Positions 1 through 6,546 of a stretch of DNA of 12,877 nucleotides are shown here, in pieces; the stretch's first letter is position 1; every line of letters starts with the position of its first letter. A model generated the notes under the pieces. The model made no database searches and had not been told where the DNA came from. It worked only from the letters and a program-made list of their open reading frames with translations. The position numbers and the translations under genes were made by a program. The stretch spans positions 19,248 through 32,124 of the forward strand of contig JALWEK010000139.1 in NCBI GenBank assembly GCA_027014185.1. The letters run 5' to 3'. The DNA is from Aquificaceae bacterium. GTDB lineage: Bacteria > Aquificota > Aquificia > Aquificales > Aquificaceae.

Positions 1-621
1 CACAGTTATAGAGTTGAAGGTTCTGTCCGCTACCCTTCTGTGGATATCCCTAAGGAGTTCGTAATCGAGATCGGCGTTCGTAAACACGAAAGCGAGCATA
101 GTCGCCATCGAGGGCGCTATCATGCCCGCACCCTTGGCGAACCCAAAGACCTCTATATCTTTCTTCTTCAGAAAATCGAACTTTGGAAACCTGTCCGTGG
201 TTGATATAACCTCCGAGGCCCTCTCCAGGTCGAGGGGCTCCATTATGGAGCAGGCCTGATCTATAGCATTAAGAACTCTCTCTATAGGTAGGGGCCTGCC
301 TATTATCCCCGTTGAAAAGACCAGAACCTCGTCCTGCCTTATGTCGAAGTTCTGGGCTACCTGCCGTGCCATCATCTCCGCATGGAGTATTCCCTCCTCC
401 CCAGTCCCACAGTTGGCGTTGCCGCTGTTCACAACGAAGGCCCTGAACCTCTCCTTTCCCTTAGCGAGACCCTCGGAGTATATAACGGAGCCCGCCTTGA
501 AGTAGTTGTCGGTGAACAGGAATGATGAGACGCAAGGGTACGGGAGGAGCACTACCAGGAGATCGGGATTGCCGGACTCCTTCAGTCCGGCCCGGGCTAC
601 ACCCATAAGGATATCCGGCAT
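1..621 (-). CDS. argJ: ArgJ, glutamate N-acetyltransferase (3' part missing)
   Basis: This is the N-terminal 207 residues of the ornithine acetyltransferase family, which moves the acetyl group from N-acetylornithine to glutamate in the cyclic arginine pathway; some members also use acetyl-CoA. Family signatures are visible: VNSGNANCGTG near residues 64-74, STGIIG near 104-109, and KGAGMIAPSMATML near 164-177. The Ala-Thr pair in the last motif is where the precursor cleaves itself into alpha and beta chains, and the Thr becomes the nucleophile. The frame stays open to base 1, so roughly half of a protein of about 390 residues is missing. The chosen ATG is at 619-621; its Shine-Dalgarno GGGGAG lies at 631-636, inside the last codons of the upstream OmpA-domain gene. 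The stop of that gene is only 6 bases away, so the two are likely co-transcribed. The start is somewhat shorter than in typical ArgJ, and an in-frame ATG at 606 is less well placed. Confidence 0.93.
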   Translation of the reverse strand, partial: MPDILMGVARAGLKESGNPDLLVVLLPYPCVSSFLFTDNYFKAGSVIYSEGLAKGKERFRAFVVNSGNANCGTGEEGILHAEMMARQVAQNFDIRQDEVLVFSTGIIGRPLPIERVLNAIDQACSIMEPLDLERASEVISTTDRFPKFDFLKKKDIEVFGFAKGAGMIAPSMATMLAFVFTNADLDYELLRDIHRRVADRTFNSITV

Positions 622-627
622 AAAGGA

Positions 628-1665
628 TCACTCCCCCTGAACCTTCAGAACTATGAACTCGACCCTCCTGTTGGTGAGCCTGCCTATAGGGTTTTCGTTT
701 GTCGCTATGAACCTCTCCTTTCCGAACCCAACTATCTCTATCTTCTCCTCTGGAATTCCATGCTCCACGAGGTATTTCTTGACCGATTCCGCCCGCCTAA
801 GGGCAAGCTTGTCGTTGTACTCTTTGGGGCCTATGATGTCAGTGAAACCCTCTATCCTTACCTTCACAAAGGGGTTTTCCTTTAGGGTCTTGACGACCTC
901 GTTCAGTATTGGCACGTACTCCTTCTTTATGTTGTACTTGTCAAAATCGAAGTGGATCCTCGCCGTTATCTTAAGGTGCTCCTCTACCATCTCGGGCTTT
1001 TTCTCCTTCTCCACCTCCTTTTTAGGCTCCTCTTCCTCCTTAGGTTTCTCCTCCGGCAGTTTTACGATCTTCTTCCTGCCCGTGTAGCATTCAAACTCGT
1101 TGGCCATCGCCACTTTGAGCTTGCTCTCCGCTATCTTGCTCTCTGTACTCGCTTCGTTGAAAAACCTCAGAACGAGGGCGGAGTTGGGCTCTTCCTTCCC
1201 CATTTCGTAAACTAGGGCGTCGTAAAAGGCCTCCGCCCTTCCGAGCTCTTTAGGGGAACATCTGACACCTCTGTTGTTCCTCAGAAAATCGAGCCTTCCC
1301 TTGATCTCCTTCAGATCAACTATCTGAAAGTTTTCCTTCTGCCCCTCTTTGGTTTTTGGCACGTCGGCTATCGGTGTAAGCTCCTCGACCCCGCTAAAGG
1401 CTGCGCTTATCGCCTTGGAGGCGTAGTTCATAGTCCTTATAGCGAATATCTTTGAGCCTATATCGTCGGCTTCCGAGGCTAGTATGGCCGATACCTCCTT
1501 GTAAGCTTTCGTCTTTGAGTAGAGGTACGGGGCTTTATCTTTGGCTCCAGCGTGGTACGCCTTTATCACAGCCCTCTGAGCCTCATCTATACCCTGAGTG
1601 ACCCTGAAAGCAAAGCCTATGTTGATGAGCAGGATAAGCAATACCGCAGCCTTTAACCTTATCAT
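628..1665 (-). CDS. Exported OmpA-domain peptidoglycan-binding protein
   Basis: A 345-residue protein with three parts. Residues 1-24 are a Sec signal peptide (MIRLK followed by a hydrophobic core). Residues about 25-200 are a mostly helical region I do not recognise, with cysteines 136 and 193. Residues about 204-228 are a Lys/Glu/Pro-rich linker. Residues about 236-342 are an OmpA C-terminal domain with the FDFDKYNI start, the FTD motif around Asp276 and Arg291, the pair that holds diaminopimelate in this family, and NRRVEF at the end. It probably anchors the outer membrane or a periplasmic complex to peptidoglycan. The frame is open 40 codons further upstream, but ATG 1665 has GGAGG just before it and begins the signal peptide, while the extension runs through a TATAAT box and an untranslated-looking pyrimidine tract. 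It follows the FccB/Rieske operon after 83 bp and precedes argJ by 6 bp. No lipobox is seen. Confidence 0.88.
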   Translation of the reverse strand: MIRLKAAVLLILLINIGFAFRVTQGIDEAQRAVIKAYHAGAKDKAPYLYSKTKAYKEVSAILASEADDIGSKIFAIRTMNYASKAISAAFSGVEELTPIADVPKTKEGQKENFQIVDLKEIKGRLDFLRNNRGVRCSPKELGRAEAFYDALVYEMGKEEPNSALVLRFFNEASTESKIAESKLKVAMANEFECYTGRKKIVKLPEEKPKEEEEPKKEVEKEKKPEMVEEHLKITARIHFDFDKYNIKKEYVPILNEVVKTLKENPFVKVRIEGFTDIIGPKEYNDKLALRRAESVKKYLVEHGIPEEKIEIVGFGKERFIATNENPIGRLTNRRVEFIVLKVQGE

Positions 1666-1684
1666 CCTGTTCCCTCCCATCATG

Positions 1685-1690
1685 ATTATA
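1685..1690 (-). promoter_or_regulatory. Possible -10 box for the OmpA-domain gene
   Basis: An exact TATAAT on the minus strand, 20 bases upstream of ATG 1665. Transcription would begin near 1678, just before the GGAGG ribosome site. No good -35 hexamer lies 16-18 bases upstream, so this is a tentative second promoter separating the OmpA-domain gene and argJ from the FccB operon. Confidence 0.4.
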
Positions 1691-1748
1691 CTATACGGCC
1701 TCTGACCCACAGAGTTTAAAAAGGAAAAAAGAGGGGTGAGGGGAGCCT

Positions 1749-3014
1749 TTAAAAGAACATGTCTCTCCACAGACCCCTTGCCCACTCGTAGTATCTCTTG
1801 GCGGTAGAGACCTTCCAGGTGTTGTCCTCTCTCAATATCTTCTTTATCTCCTTCGTTCTTACGTTGTACTTGTACTCCACCTCCAGCATGATGGCGGATC
1901 TGAGGTTCACCATCGCGTAGCAGACCCCGTGCTGTATAAGCTCCCCACCGAACTCCCTCCCCTTCATTCTGCTGGCAACTATCTTGGCCACAACCTTGGC
2001 CTGTGAGTTTGCCGCGTACCCGCTCTTGGGTAGGTAGGACTCACACGAGTCTCCTATCACAAAGACGTTCCTCACCTTTGTTTCGAAGGTCATGGGATCC
2101 ACCCTGACCCACTTCTCCTTACCGTATATAAGTCCTATCCTCTCAAGCAGCTTCGGAGCCCTCATGGGAGGTATTATCGAGCCGAAGTCGAACCTTACAT
2201 CGCCCTTGTCGGTCTTTATCTTCTTTGAACCGACGTCGATGTCCTTTATCTTTGCGCCCGTTATGTAAGTGGCCATTCCCCTGTAGAAGTCTTCGTAGGC
2301 CTTCATAAACCCGTCCCTTAGGACGGGAGGATACTCGTTCGCATCTATAAAGTACATGTGGGCTTTCAGACCGTTCTCTCTTATGTAGCTCAGGATTAGG
2401 GCCGCCCTCTCGTAGGGAGCTGGCGGACATCTGTAAGGCATCTTTGGAACGGTTATTACCACGTTCTCTCCCTCGAACTCCTCTAAAAGCCTCTTCAAAT
2501 ACAGGTGCTCGCTCCCAGGTCTGAAGGCCCCGGGGAAGAACCAGGTGGTCTCCTCGTAGAAGGGAAACTCCTCTGTGTCGTACTCTATACCTAAGGATAG
2601 TATGAGGTAGTCGTACTCGATGTACCCCTCGGAAAGGTAAACCCTTCTCTTCGGTAGGTCTATATCGACAACCACGTCGTTTATAACCTTTACCCCGTAC
2701 TTGGTGTGCAGCTTGTTGTATGGAAAGCAGAGCTGTCCGTACTCGATCAGGCCCACGAGGTAGTGGTTGCTCAGAGGACATGAGACAAAGAGCTGATTTT
2801 TCTCTATCAGGACCACCTCCGCCTCTGGATTTTCCTTCTTTACGTACTTGGCGGCGGTAACTCCCCCGTAGCCTCCCCCCACCACCACTATCCTTTTGCC
2901 TCTCGAGGGCCCCATCAGCCTGGAGGTGCTCTTCGCTACCACACTGCCGGCGAGCATAACTCCCCCGGCAGCTAAGAGCTCTCTTCTGCTAACACCTGAT
3001 GACTTCCTTGGCAT
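1749..3014 (-). CDS. fccB: FCSD-type sulfide dehydrogenase flavoprotein, paralogue 3
   Basis: A 421-residue FAD protein of the flavocytochrome c sulfide dehydrogenase (FccB) family, which oxidises sulfide to sulfur in the periplasm. A twin-arginine signal (SRRELL, residues 9-14) starts it. The FAD-binding GGGYGG is at 46-51. Cys79 (SCPLSN) matches the cysteine that links FAD covalently in Allochromatium FccB. Cys196 (RCPPAPYERA) and Cys365 (GVCYAMVN) match its redox-active disulfide. IPPMRAP at 281-287 and the GDS...LPKSGYAANSQ region are also typical. The C-terminus EWARGLWRDMF is shared with the other two copies. It is the shortest copy and the fourth gene of the operon. Its ATG lies inside the end of the Rieske gene (26-bp overlap), with GGAGGAG just upstream, which suggests translational coupling. 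No heme-binding CXXCH is present, so its electron acceptor must be another protein. Substrate is inferred from family only. Confidence 0.88.
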   Translation of the reverse strand: MPRKSSGVSRRELLAAGGVMLAGSVVAKSTSRLMGPSRGKRIVVVGGGYGGVTAAKYVKKENPEAEVVLIEKNQLFVSCPLSNHYLVGLIEYGQLCFPYNKLHTKYGVKVINDVVVDIDLPKRRVYLSEGYIEYDYLILSLGIEYDTEEFPFYEETTWFFPGAFRPGSEHLYLKRLLEEFEGENVVITVPKMPYRCPPAPYERAALILSYIRENGLKAHMYFIDANEYPPVLRDGFMKAYEDFYRGMATYITGAKIKDIDVGSKKIKTDKGDVRFDFGSIIPPMRAPKLLERIGLIYGKEKWVRVDPMTFETKVRNVFVIGDSCESYLPKSGYAANSQAKVVAKIVASRMKGREFGGELIQHGVCYAMVNLRSAIMLEVEYKYNVRTKEIKKILREDNTWKVSTAKRYYEWARGLWRDMFF

Positions 3015-3705
3015 ACTCCTCCACCTCTACCACCTCACACTTGTCCACCAGTTTCTTCGCCTTCCTAGATGACTTGTAGAGCTTCCTCAGATCCGGCTTG
3101 AAGACATCAAAGAAGTCCTCGTAGAGCTCCTTTCCTAACGTACCTACGGCGTAGAGCTTATCGCCTTCCTGCTTCAGGATGATAGCCGTTAGCGGGAATG
3201 GGGCCGGACCGTCTATCACCTCTCCCCCCTTGGCGGGGTCGAAGACCGAGAGATGAGCACAGCACTGGATCACTCCTCCCCTCTTGACGATCTTCGATGG
3301 GATGTTTTCGGGATAGTAGTTAATAAAAGAGAATTCCGGTGTTGGATAGCTAAGTTGATGGGGACATATAGCGCAGTAGGCAACTATGCTCTTCTTTGGT
3401 CCCACCCCTCCGGGCCACCTGTAGGTTGTCCCGTCCGAGAGCTTCACCTCCGCGGGCGGGATCTCCTTCCCCAGGTTGGCGAGTATGCAGGGAGTGGCCC
3501 TGTGGGGGTAGAAGAACAGGTACTGCTTCTCAGGATCTATCTCCTCAGGTTTCAGGGGGGTTCCATCCTTCTTTAACAGGATAGCTTTTTTGTAGGCTTT
3601 GAACTCGACCTCCTGCGCCCTCAGAGAGCTTATAAAAAAGGAGGGGGAAGCGAGGGAAGCGGCGGCAACGGCAGTACACGTCTTTATAAAGCCCCTCCGG
3701 TCCAT
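2989..3705 (-). CDS. Tat-exported Rieske [2Fe-2S] protein
   Basis: A 238-residue protein with a twin-arginine signal (DRRGFIK, residues 2-8) and a hydrophobic stretch to about residue 28. The Rieske cluster ligands are Cys114 and His116 (CPH) and Cys148 and His151 (CCAH), 31 residues apart, followed by FDPAKGGEVIDGPAPFPL, the Gly/Pro loop usual after the second ligand pair. The cysteines that form the stabilising disulfide in bc1-type Rieske proteins are not in their usual places: the first box is CPHQLS and not CTHLGC. Cys111 and Cys149 are extra. The likely role is to take or pass electrons for the FccB proteins around it, since no cytochrome is encoded here. ATG 3705 is chosen because GGAGGAG lies 5 bases upstream and the Tat motif follows at once. 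The gene starts 11 bases after the stop of FccB 2 and overlaps FccB 3 by 26 bases. Confidence 0.87.
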   Translation of the reverse strand: MDRRGFIKTCTAVAAASLASPSFFISSLRAQEVEFKAYKKAILLKKDGTPLKPEEIDPEKQYLFFYPHRATPCILANLGKEIPPAEVKLSDGTTYRWPGGVGPKKSIVAYCAICPHQLSYPTPEFSFINYYPENIPSKIVKRGGVIQCCAHLSVFDPAKGGEVIDGPAPFPLTAIILKQEGDKLYAVGTLGKELYEDFFDVFKPDLRKLYKSSRKAKKLVDKCEVVEVEEYAKEVIRC

Positions 3706-3716
3706 TAACTCCTCCG

Positions 3717-5021
3717 TCAGCTGAACATATCTCTGTACATGGCTCTGGCCCACTCGAGGTAGGCCTTCCAGTTCTTGGAAGAGGGGTTGTTGTCCATCTT
3801 TACGTTGTGGAATGCAAAGCTGTTTTTCTTGGGATCGTACTTATAGGTCAGATCGACCCATACAGCCTTGCCCTTGTCCACTCCAGAGTAGCAGAGAGTC
3901 CTCGGCGGCTTGTAGGGCATCTTCTTGCCGTGTATGAGGGTCACTATCAGCTCGGCGACGTTATGAGCCTCAGAGTTGGCTGTGTTACCGCTCTTGGAGA
4001 ATGGATGGTTCCTAGCGTCTCCCGTGCAGAATATCCTCTCGTCCACCGTGGACATGTACCAAGGCCACTTGAGGGAGGGCCATCTGTCTCCCTTCGGAAC
4101 CAGTCCGAGCTTGTAAACGAGGGGTGCGGACTTACACCTCGGGTAAAGGTTAAGGTCGTCGAACTCTATGTCCCCCAGGTTTGTAACTATCCTCTTCTTT
4201 CCGAAGTCCACATGCTTTATCTGGGTCTGTGGGTAGTACTCTACGTAACCCTTTACGAACTCGTCCCAGGCCTTGTGGAAGCCTTCAGCCTTGACCGGTG
4301 GATCGTTGTGGGGGTCGAGGATTATGACCTTTCCTGGTATCTCGTTCTGCTTGAAGTACCAGGCTATCATGGTAGCCCTCTCGTAGGGTCCGGGCAGACA
4401 TCTGTAATCGAGTCCGGGCGGCACCGTTATAACGAAGTTCCCTTCCTCGAAGTCCTGTATCTTCCTCTTGAGTCTGAAGTGCTCCTCACCGGGTTTGAAG
4501 GCCGCCGGATACTTCTTCGTGGCTATCTCTATGTCTTTGGGATCGTCCCCCACCCACTGGGAGTAGTCGTAGTCTATACCTGTGGCGAGTACGAGGTAAT
4601 CGTAGTATATCTTCCCCACGCTGGTGTAAACGTACCTTCTCCTCCTGTCAACATCGTAAACCTCTGCGTTCAGGAAGTGGTATCCGTACTTGTCAGCAGC
4701 CTTCAAATGGTCGTGGATCAGGAACTCGAGATCGACGAGGTCAACCAGCCATAGGTTGCTCACAGGGCAGGACATGAATACGTTGTTCTTCTCGATAAGG
4801 ACGACATCTATGTTCGGATCCTTCTTCTTTATGTACTTGGCGAGCGTGGATCCCGACCATCCACCACCCACTATCACGACCCTCGCGGACCCCTTCGAGG
4901 GCTTGGGTAGGTTGATGACGTCGGTCTTCTTTGCGAAGGTAAAGCTTGTGACCCCGCTCGTTGCGGCTACCGCCGCTCCCACTCCTGCGGCCTTGAAAAG
5001 GTCCCTCCTGCTTACACCCAT
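3717..5021 (-). CDS. fccB: FCSD-type sulfide dehydrogenase flavoprotein, paralogue 2 (divergent)
   Basis: A 434-residue FccB-family flavoprotein with a Tat signal (SRRDLFK, residues 4-10), FAD-binding GGGWSG (52-57), the FAD-linking Cys85 (SCPVSN) and the disulfide pair Cys208 (RCLPGPYERA) and Cys377 (TLCYSG). It ends in the shared EWARAMYRDMFS. It is the most altered of the three copies. The IPPQRA motif of the family, near the flavin, reads YPRCKSAP here, so one proline is lost and Cys296 gained. An aromatic run WPSLKWPWYM stands at 314-323. The second FAD motif reads FCTGDARN with an extra Cys332. A different substrate or an electron-relay role is possible. ATG 5021 is preferred over the in-frame TTG at 5027: the GGAGG at about 5030-5034 is 8 bases from the ATG but only 2 from the TTG. 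It follows FccB 1 by 30 bp. Confidence 0.88.
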   Translation of the reverse strand: MGVSRRDLFKAAGVGAAVAATSGVTSFTFAKKTDVINLPKPSKGSARVVIVGGGWSGSTLAKYIKKKDPNIDVVLIEKNNVFMSCPVSNLWLVDLVDLEFLIHDHLKAADKYGYHFLNAEVYDVDRRRRYVYTSVGKIYYDYLVLATGIDYDYSQWVGDDPKDIEIATKKYPAAFKPGEEHFRLKRKIQDFEEGNFVITVPPGLDYRCLPGPYERATMIAWYFKQNEIPGKVIILDPHNDPPVKAEGFHKAWDEFVKGYVEYYPQTQIKHVDFGKKRIVTNLGDIEFDDLNLYPRCKSAPLVYKLGLVPKGDRWPSLKWPWYMSTVDERIFCTGDARNHPFSKSGNTANSEAHNVAELIVTLIHGKKMPYKPPRTLCYSGVDKGKAVWVDLTYKYDPKKNSFAFHNVKMDNNPSSKNWKAYLEWARAMYRDMFS

Positions 5022-5051
5022 GCTCAAACCCTCCTCTATGAGAATTTAAAG

Positions 5052-6365
5052 TTAACCGAACATATCTCTGTATAAGGCCTTAGCCCACTCGAAAGTCGAT
5101 CGGGCGAGCTGGGAGGACCTGTCGTTTATAACGTTCACCTTTTTCTTGACCGGGGCCTTCTTCTTTCTGTCTATATCGTAGAGGACGTTTATCACGATGG
5201 CCTCTTTGGGATCTCCGTTTACCATAGAGTAGCATGTGTTGGTGGGAGCCTTGACGGCCTCTAAGGGGTCCTTACCCTTGAGCAGGGCCACGAGGGCCTT
5301 GACGACCATGTTCTGGGTGTGGTTGTGGGCCATATCCCCGCTCTTGGGGAAGCCCTTTACCGATGAGGCATCCCCTGCGACGAACACCCTCGGATCGAGC
5401 TTTGACTGGAGCGTGAGAGGATTCACATCGCACCAGCCGGTCTTAGGGTTCACAAGCCCCGCCTTCCAGGCGAGATCTCCCGCCTGATGAGGAGGGTTTA
5501 TGTTAGCGTCGTCGAACTTAAAGTCACCGGCTGTGGTTCTTATGACCTTATTAACCGGATCTACCTCCTTGACCTTCGCTTTAGGTACGTACTCAACTAT
5601 GCCCAGATACAGCTCTTCGTAAGCTCTCCTGAACCCTGGGCCCTTCGGTTTTATCGTGTCCTTTGGATCGAGGAGTATTAGCTTTCCCTTTACCTCGTTC
5701 TGCTTAAATACGTGCGCTATCATCGCGGCCCTCTCGTAGGGAGCCGGAGGACATCTATGGGGAGGAGGAGGTACCGTCATAACGAAGGTTCCTTCCTCGA
5801 AGTTGTGGACCTTCCTCTTGAGGGCCAAGTGTTCCGACCCTGGGATGAATGCGGAGGGGAAGTTGGTGGCACAGAGCTGGGCCATCTTCTTATCTCCCTT
5901 GAACCACGCATCGTAGTTGTACCTTATACCCGGGGCCAGGATCAGGTAGTCGTAATCGACGTACCCCTCGGTCGTATATACCTTCCTCTTATCTCTATCT
6001 ATATCGGTTACCGTTGCATTTATGAAGGTATAGCCGTACTTGGCCGCAGGAGTATGGAAGTCGTGCATCAAGAACTCCATGTCCACTAGACCGCCGAGCC
6101 ATACGTTGCTTATGGGACATGACATGAAGATCTTCCTCTTTTCTATGAGAACCACGTCAACTCCGTCACCGAGTTCCTTCTTGAGATGCTTGGCCGCCGT
6201 CATCCCTGCCCATCCGCCACCTATTATTACAACCCTGTTTCCCTTCGCAGGCGGCAGCATGCTGTTGGCAGACTTAACCGCGCAGGCCGTTGAAGGCACG
6301 TGAACCGCCCCGAGAACCGCCCCTGTTCCAGCGATCTTAAAGAGATCCCTCCTATTCAAGTTCAT
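5052..6365 (-). CDS. fccB: FCSD-type sulfide dehydrogenase flavoprotein, paralogue 1
   Basis: A 437-residue FccB-family flavoprotein and the first gene of the operon. It has a Tat signal (NRRDLFK, residues 4-10), FAD-binding GGGWAG (49-54), the FAD-linking Cys83 (SCPISN), the redox pair Cys205 (RCPPAPYERA) and Cys378 (NTCYSMVN), NPPHQAG near the flavin (290-296), GWC at 310-312 as in Allochromatium FccB, and FPKSGDMAHN (339-348). The C-terminus is EWAKALYRDMFG. Of the three copies it is closest to the classical pattern. The frame is open upstream to an ATG at 6419, but that start lies inside the sigma-54 promoter at 6403-6419. The correct start is ATG 6365, preceded by GGGGGTG, and gives a leader of about 27 bases. 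Cys28 in the signal region does not fit a lipobox. Function in sulfide oxidation is inferred from the family. Confidence 0.9.
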   Translation of the reverse strand: MNLNRRDLFKIAGTGAVLGAVHVPSTACAVKSANSMLPPAKGNRVVIIGGGWAGMTAAKHLKKELGDGVDVVLIEKRKIFMSCPISNVWLGGLVDMEFLMHDFHTPAAKYGYTFINATVTDIDRDKRKVYTTEGYVDYDYLILAPGIRYNYDAWFKGDKKMAQLCATNFPSAFIPGSEHLALKRKVHNFEEGTFVMTVPPPPHRCPPAPYERAAMIAHVFKQNEVKGKLILLDPKDTIKPKGPGFRRAYEELYLGIVEYVPKAKVKEVDPVNKVIRTTAGDFKFDDANINPPHQAGDLAWKAGLVNPKTGWCDVNPLTLQSKLDPRVFVAGDASSVKGFPKSGDMAHNHTQNMVVKALVALLKGKDPLEAVKAPTNTCYSMVNGDPKEAIVINVLYDIDRKKKAPVKKKVNVINDRSSQLARSTFEWAKALYRDMFG

Positions 6366-6402
6366 GATTGCACCCCCGTTAAGTTTTCTCGCCCCCATAT
6401 TT

Positions 6403-6419
6403 AGCAACCGGCGTGCCAA
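6403..6419 (-). promoter_or_regulatory. Sigma-54 (RpoN) promoter of the FccB/Rieske operon
   Basis: Minus strand TTGGCACGCCGGTTGCT. It matches the sigma-54 consensus YTGGCACGrNNNTTGCW at every fixed base, with the -24 GG and -12 GC ten bases apart. The -12 GC is at 6404-6405, so transcription should start near 6392-6393, giving a short leader before ATG 6365. Such promoters need an AAA+ activator of the NtrC class; one is encoded at 7501-8868, and palindromes that suit it lie upstream at 6473-6509. Confidence 0.9.
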
Positions 6420-6472
6420 AAACTAAAATCCAGATATATCAATGGCTTGCTGTAATATGCGCTCCGAGCCGA

Positions 6473-6488
6473 GTGCCAATTGTGTCAC
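6473..6488. promoter_or_regulatory. Proposed upstream activator site 1
   Basis: GTGCCAATTGTGTCAC, an imperfect palindrome of form GTGNCA-N4-TGNCAC (5 of 6 arm pairs match). Its centre is about 88 bp upstream of the expected start of the sigma-54 promoter, the usual place for an NtrC-type enhancer site. It matches the palindrome beside the NtrC-family gene (8870-8885) at 13 of 16 bases. The left half also reads TTGGCAC on the minus strand, resembling a -24 box. Confidence 0.6.
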
Positions 6489-6493
6489 CCGGA

Positions 6494-6509
6494 GGGTCAT
6501 CCCTGACAG
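6494..6509. promoter_or_regulatory. Proposed upstream activator site 2
   Basis: GGGTCATCCCTGACAG, the same GNGTCA-N4-TGACAN layout with 4 of 6 arm pairs matching. Its centre is 21 bp, or two helical turns, from site 1, so two activator dimers would sit on the same DNA face. It is weaker than site 1. It also lies 38-53 bases before the kinase start codon and could affect that gene. Confidence 0.5.
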
Positions 6510-6546
6510 CTACCCTTTCACATAGAAAGAGGATAAATTTAGGCTG

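Noticed and set aside
653..1215. Plus-strand open frames opposite the OmpA-domain gene, and similar long frames opposite FccB 2, the regulator and gyrA.
   Set aside because: They are mirror frames of real genes, with biased composition, no ribosome sites and no recognisable domains.
1356..1372. TTGGCACG on the plus strand inside the OmpA-domain gene; another TTGGCACG lies near 909-916.
   Set aside because: Neither has a -12 TTGC element, and both face no plus-strand gene; they are chance matches in coding sequence.
1700..1714. A CTCTG/CAGAG hairpin after the FccB operon as a terminator.
   Set aside because: The stem is only 5 bp and on the minus strand no U-tract follows it; the T-rich run comes before it. 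Termination here is unproven.
6276..6290. A lipobox around Cys28 of FccB 1.
   Set aside because: The preceding residues are Ser-Thr-Ala with no Leu/Val/Ile at -3; a plain Tat signal is the better fit.
6366..6419. An N-terminal extension of FccB 1 starting at ATG 6419.
   Set aside because: It would begin within the sigma-54 promoter, upstream of the expected transcription start, and would displace the Tat signal from the N-terminus.
6463..6479. A second sigma-54-like promoter on the minus strand (TTGGCAC with TCGGA at the -12 position).
   Set aside because: The -12 element lacks the nearly invariant GC, and the -24 half is part of the palindrome at 6473-6488, so an activator site explains it better.
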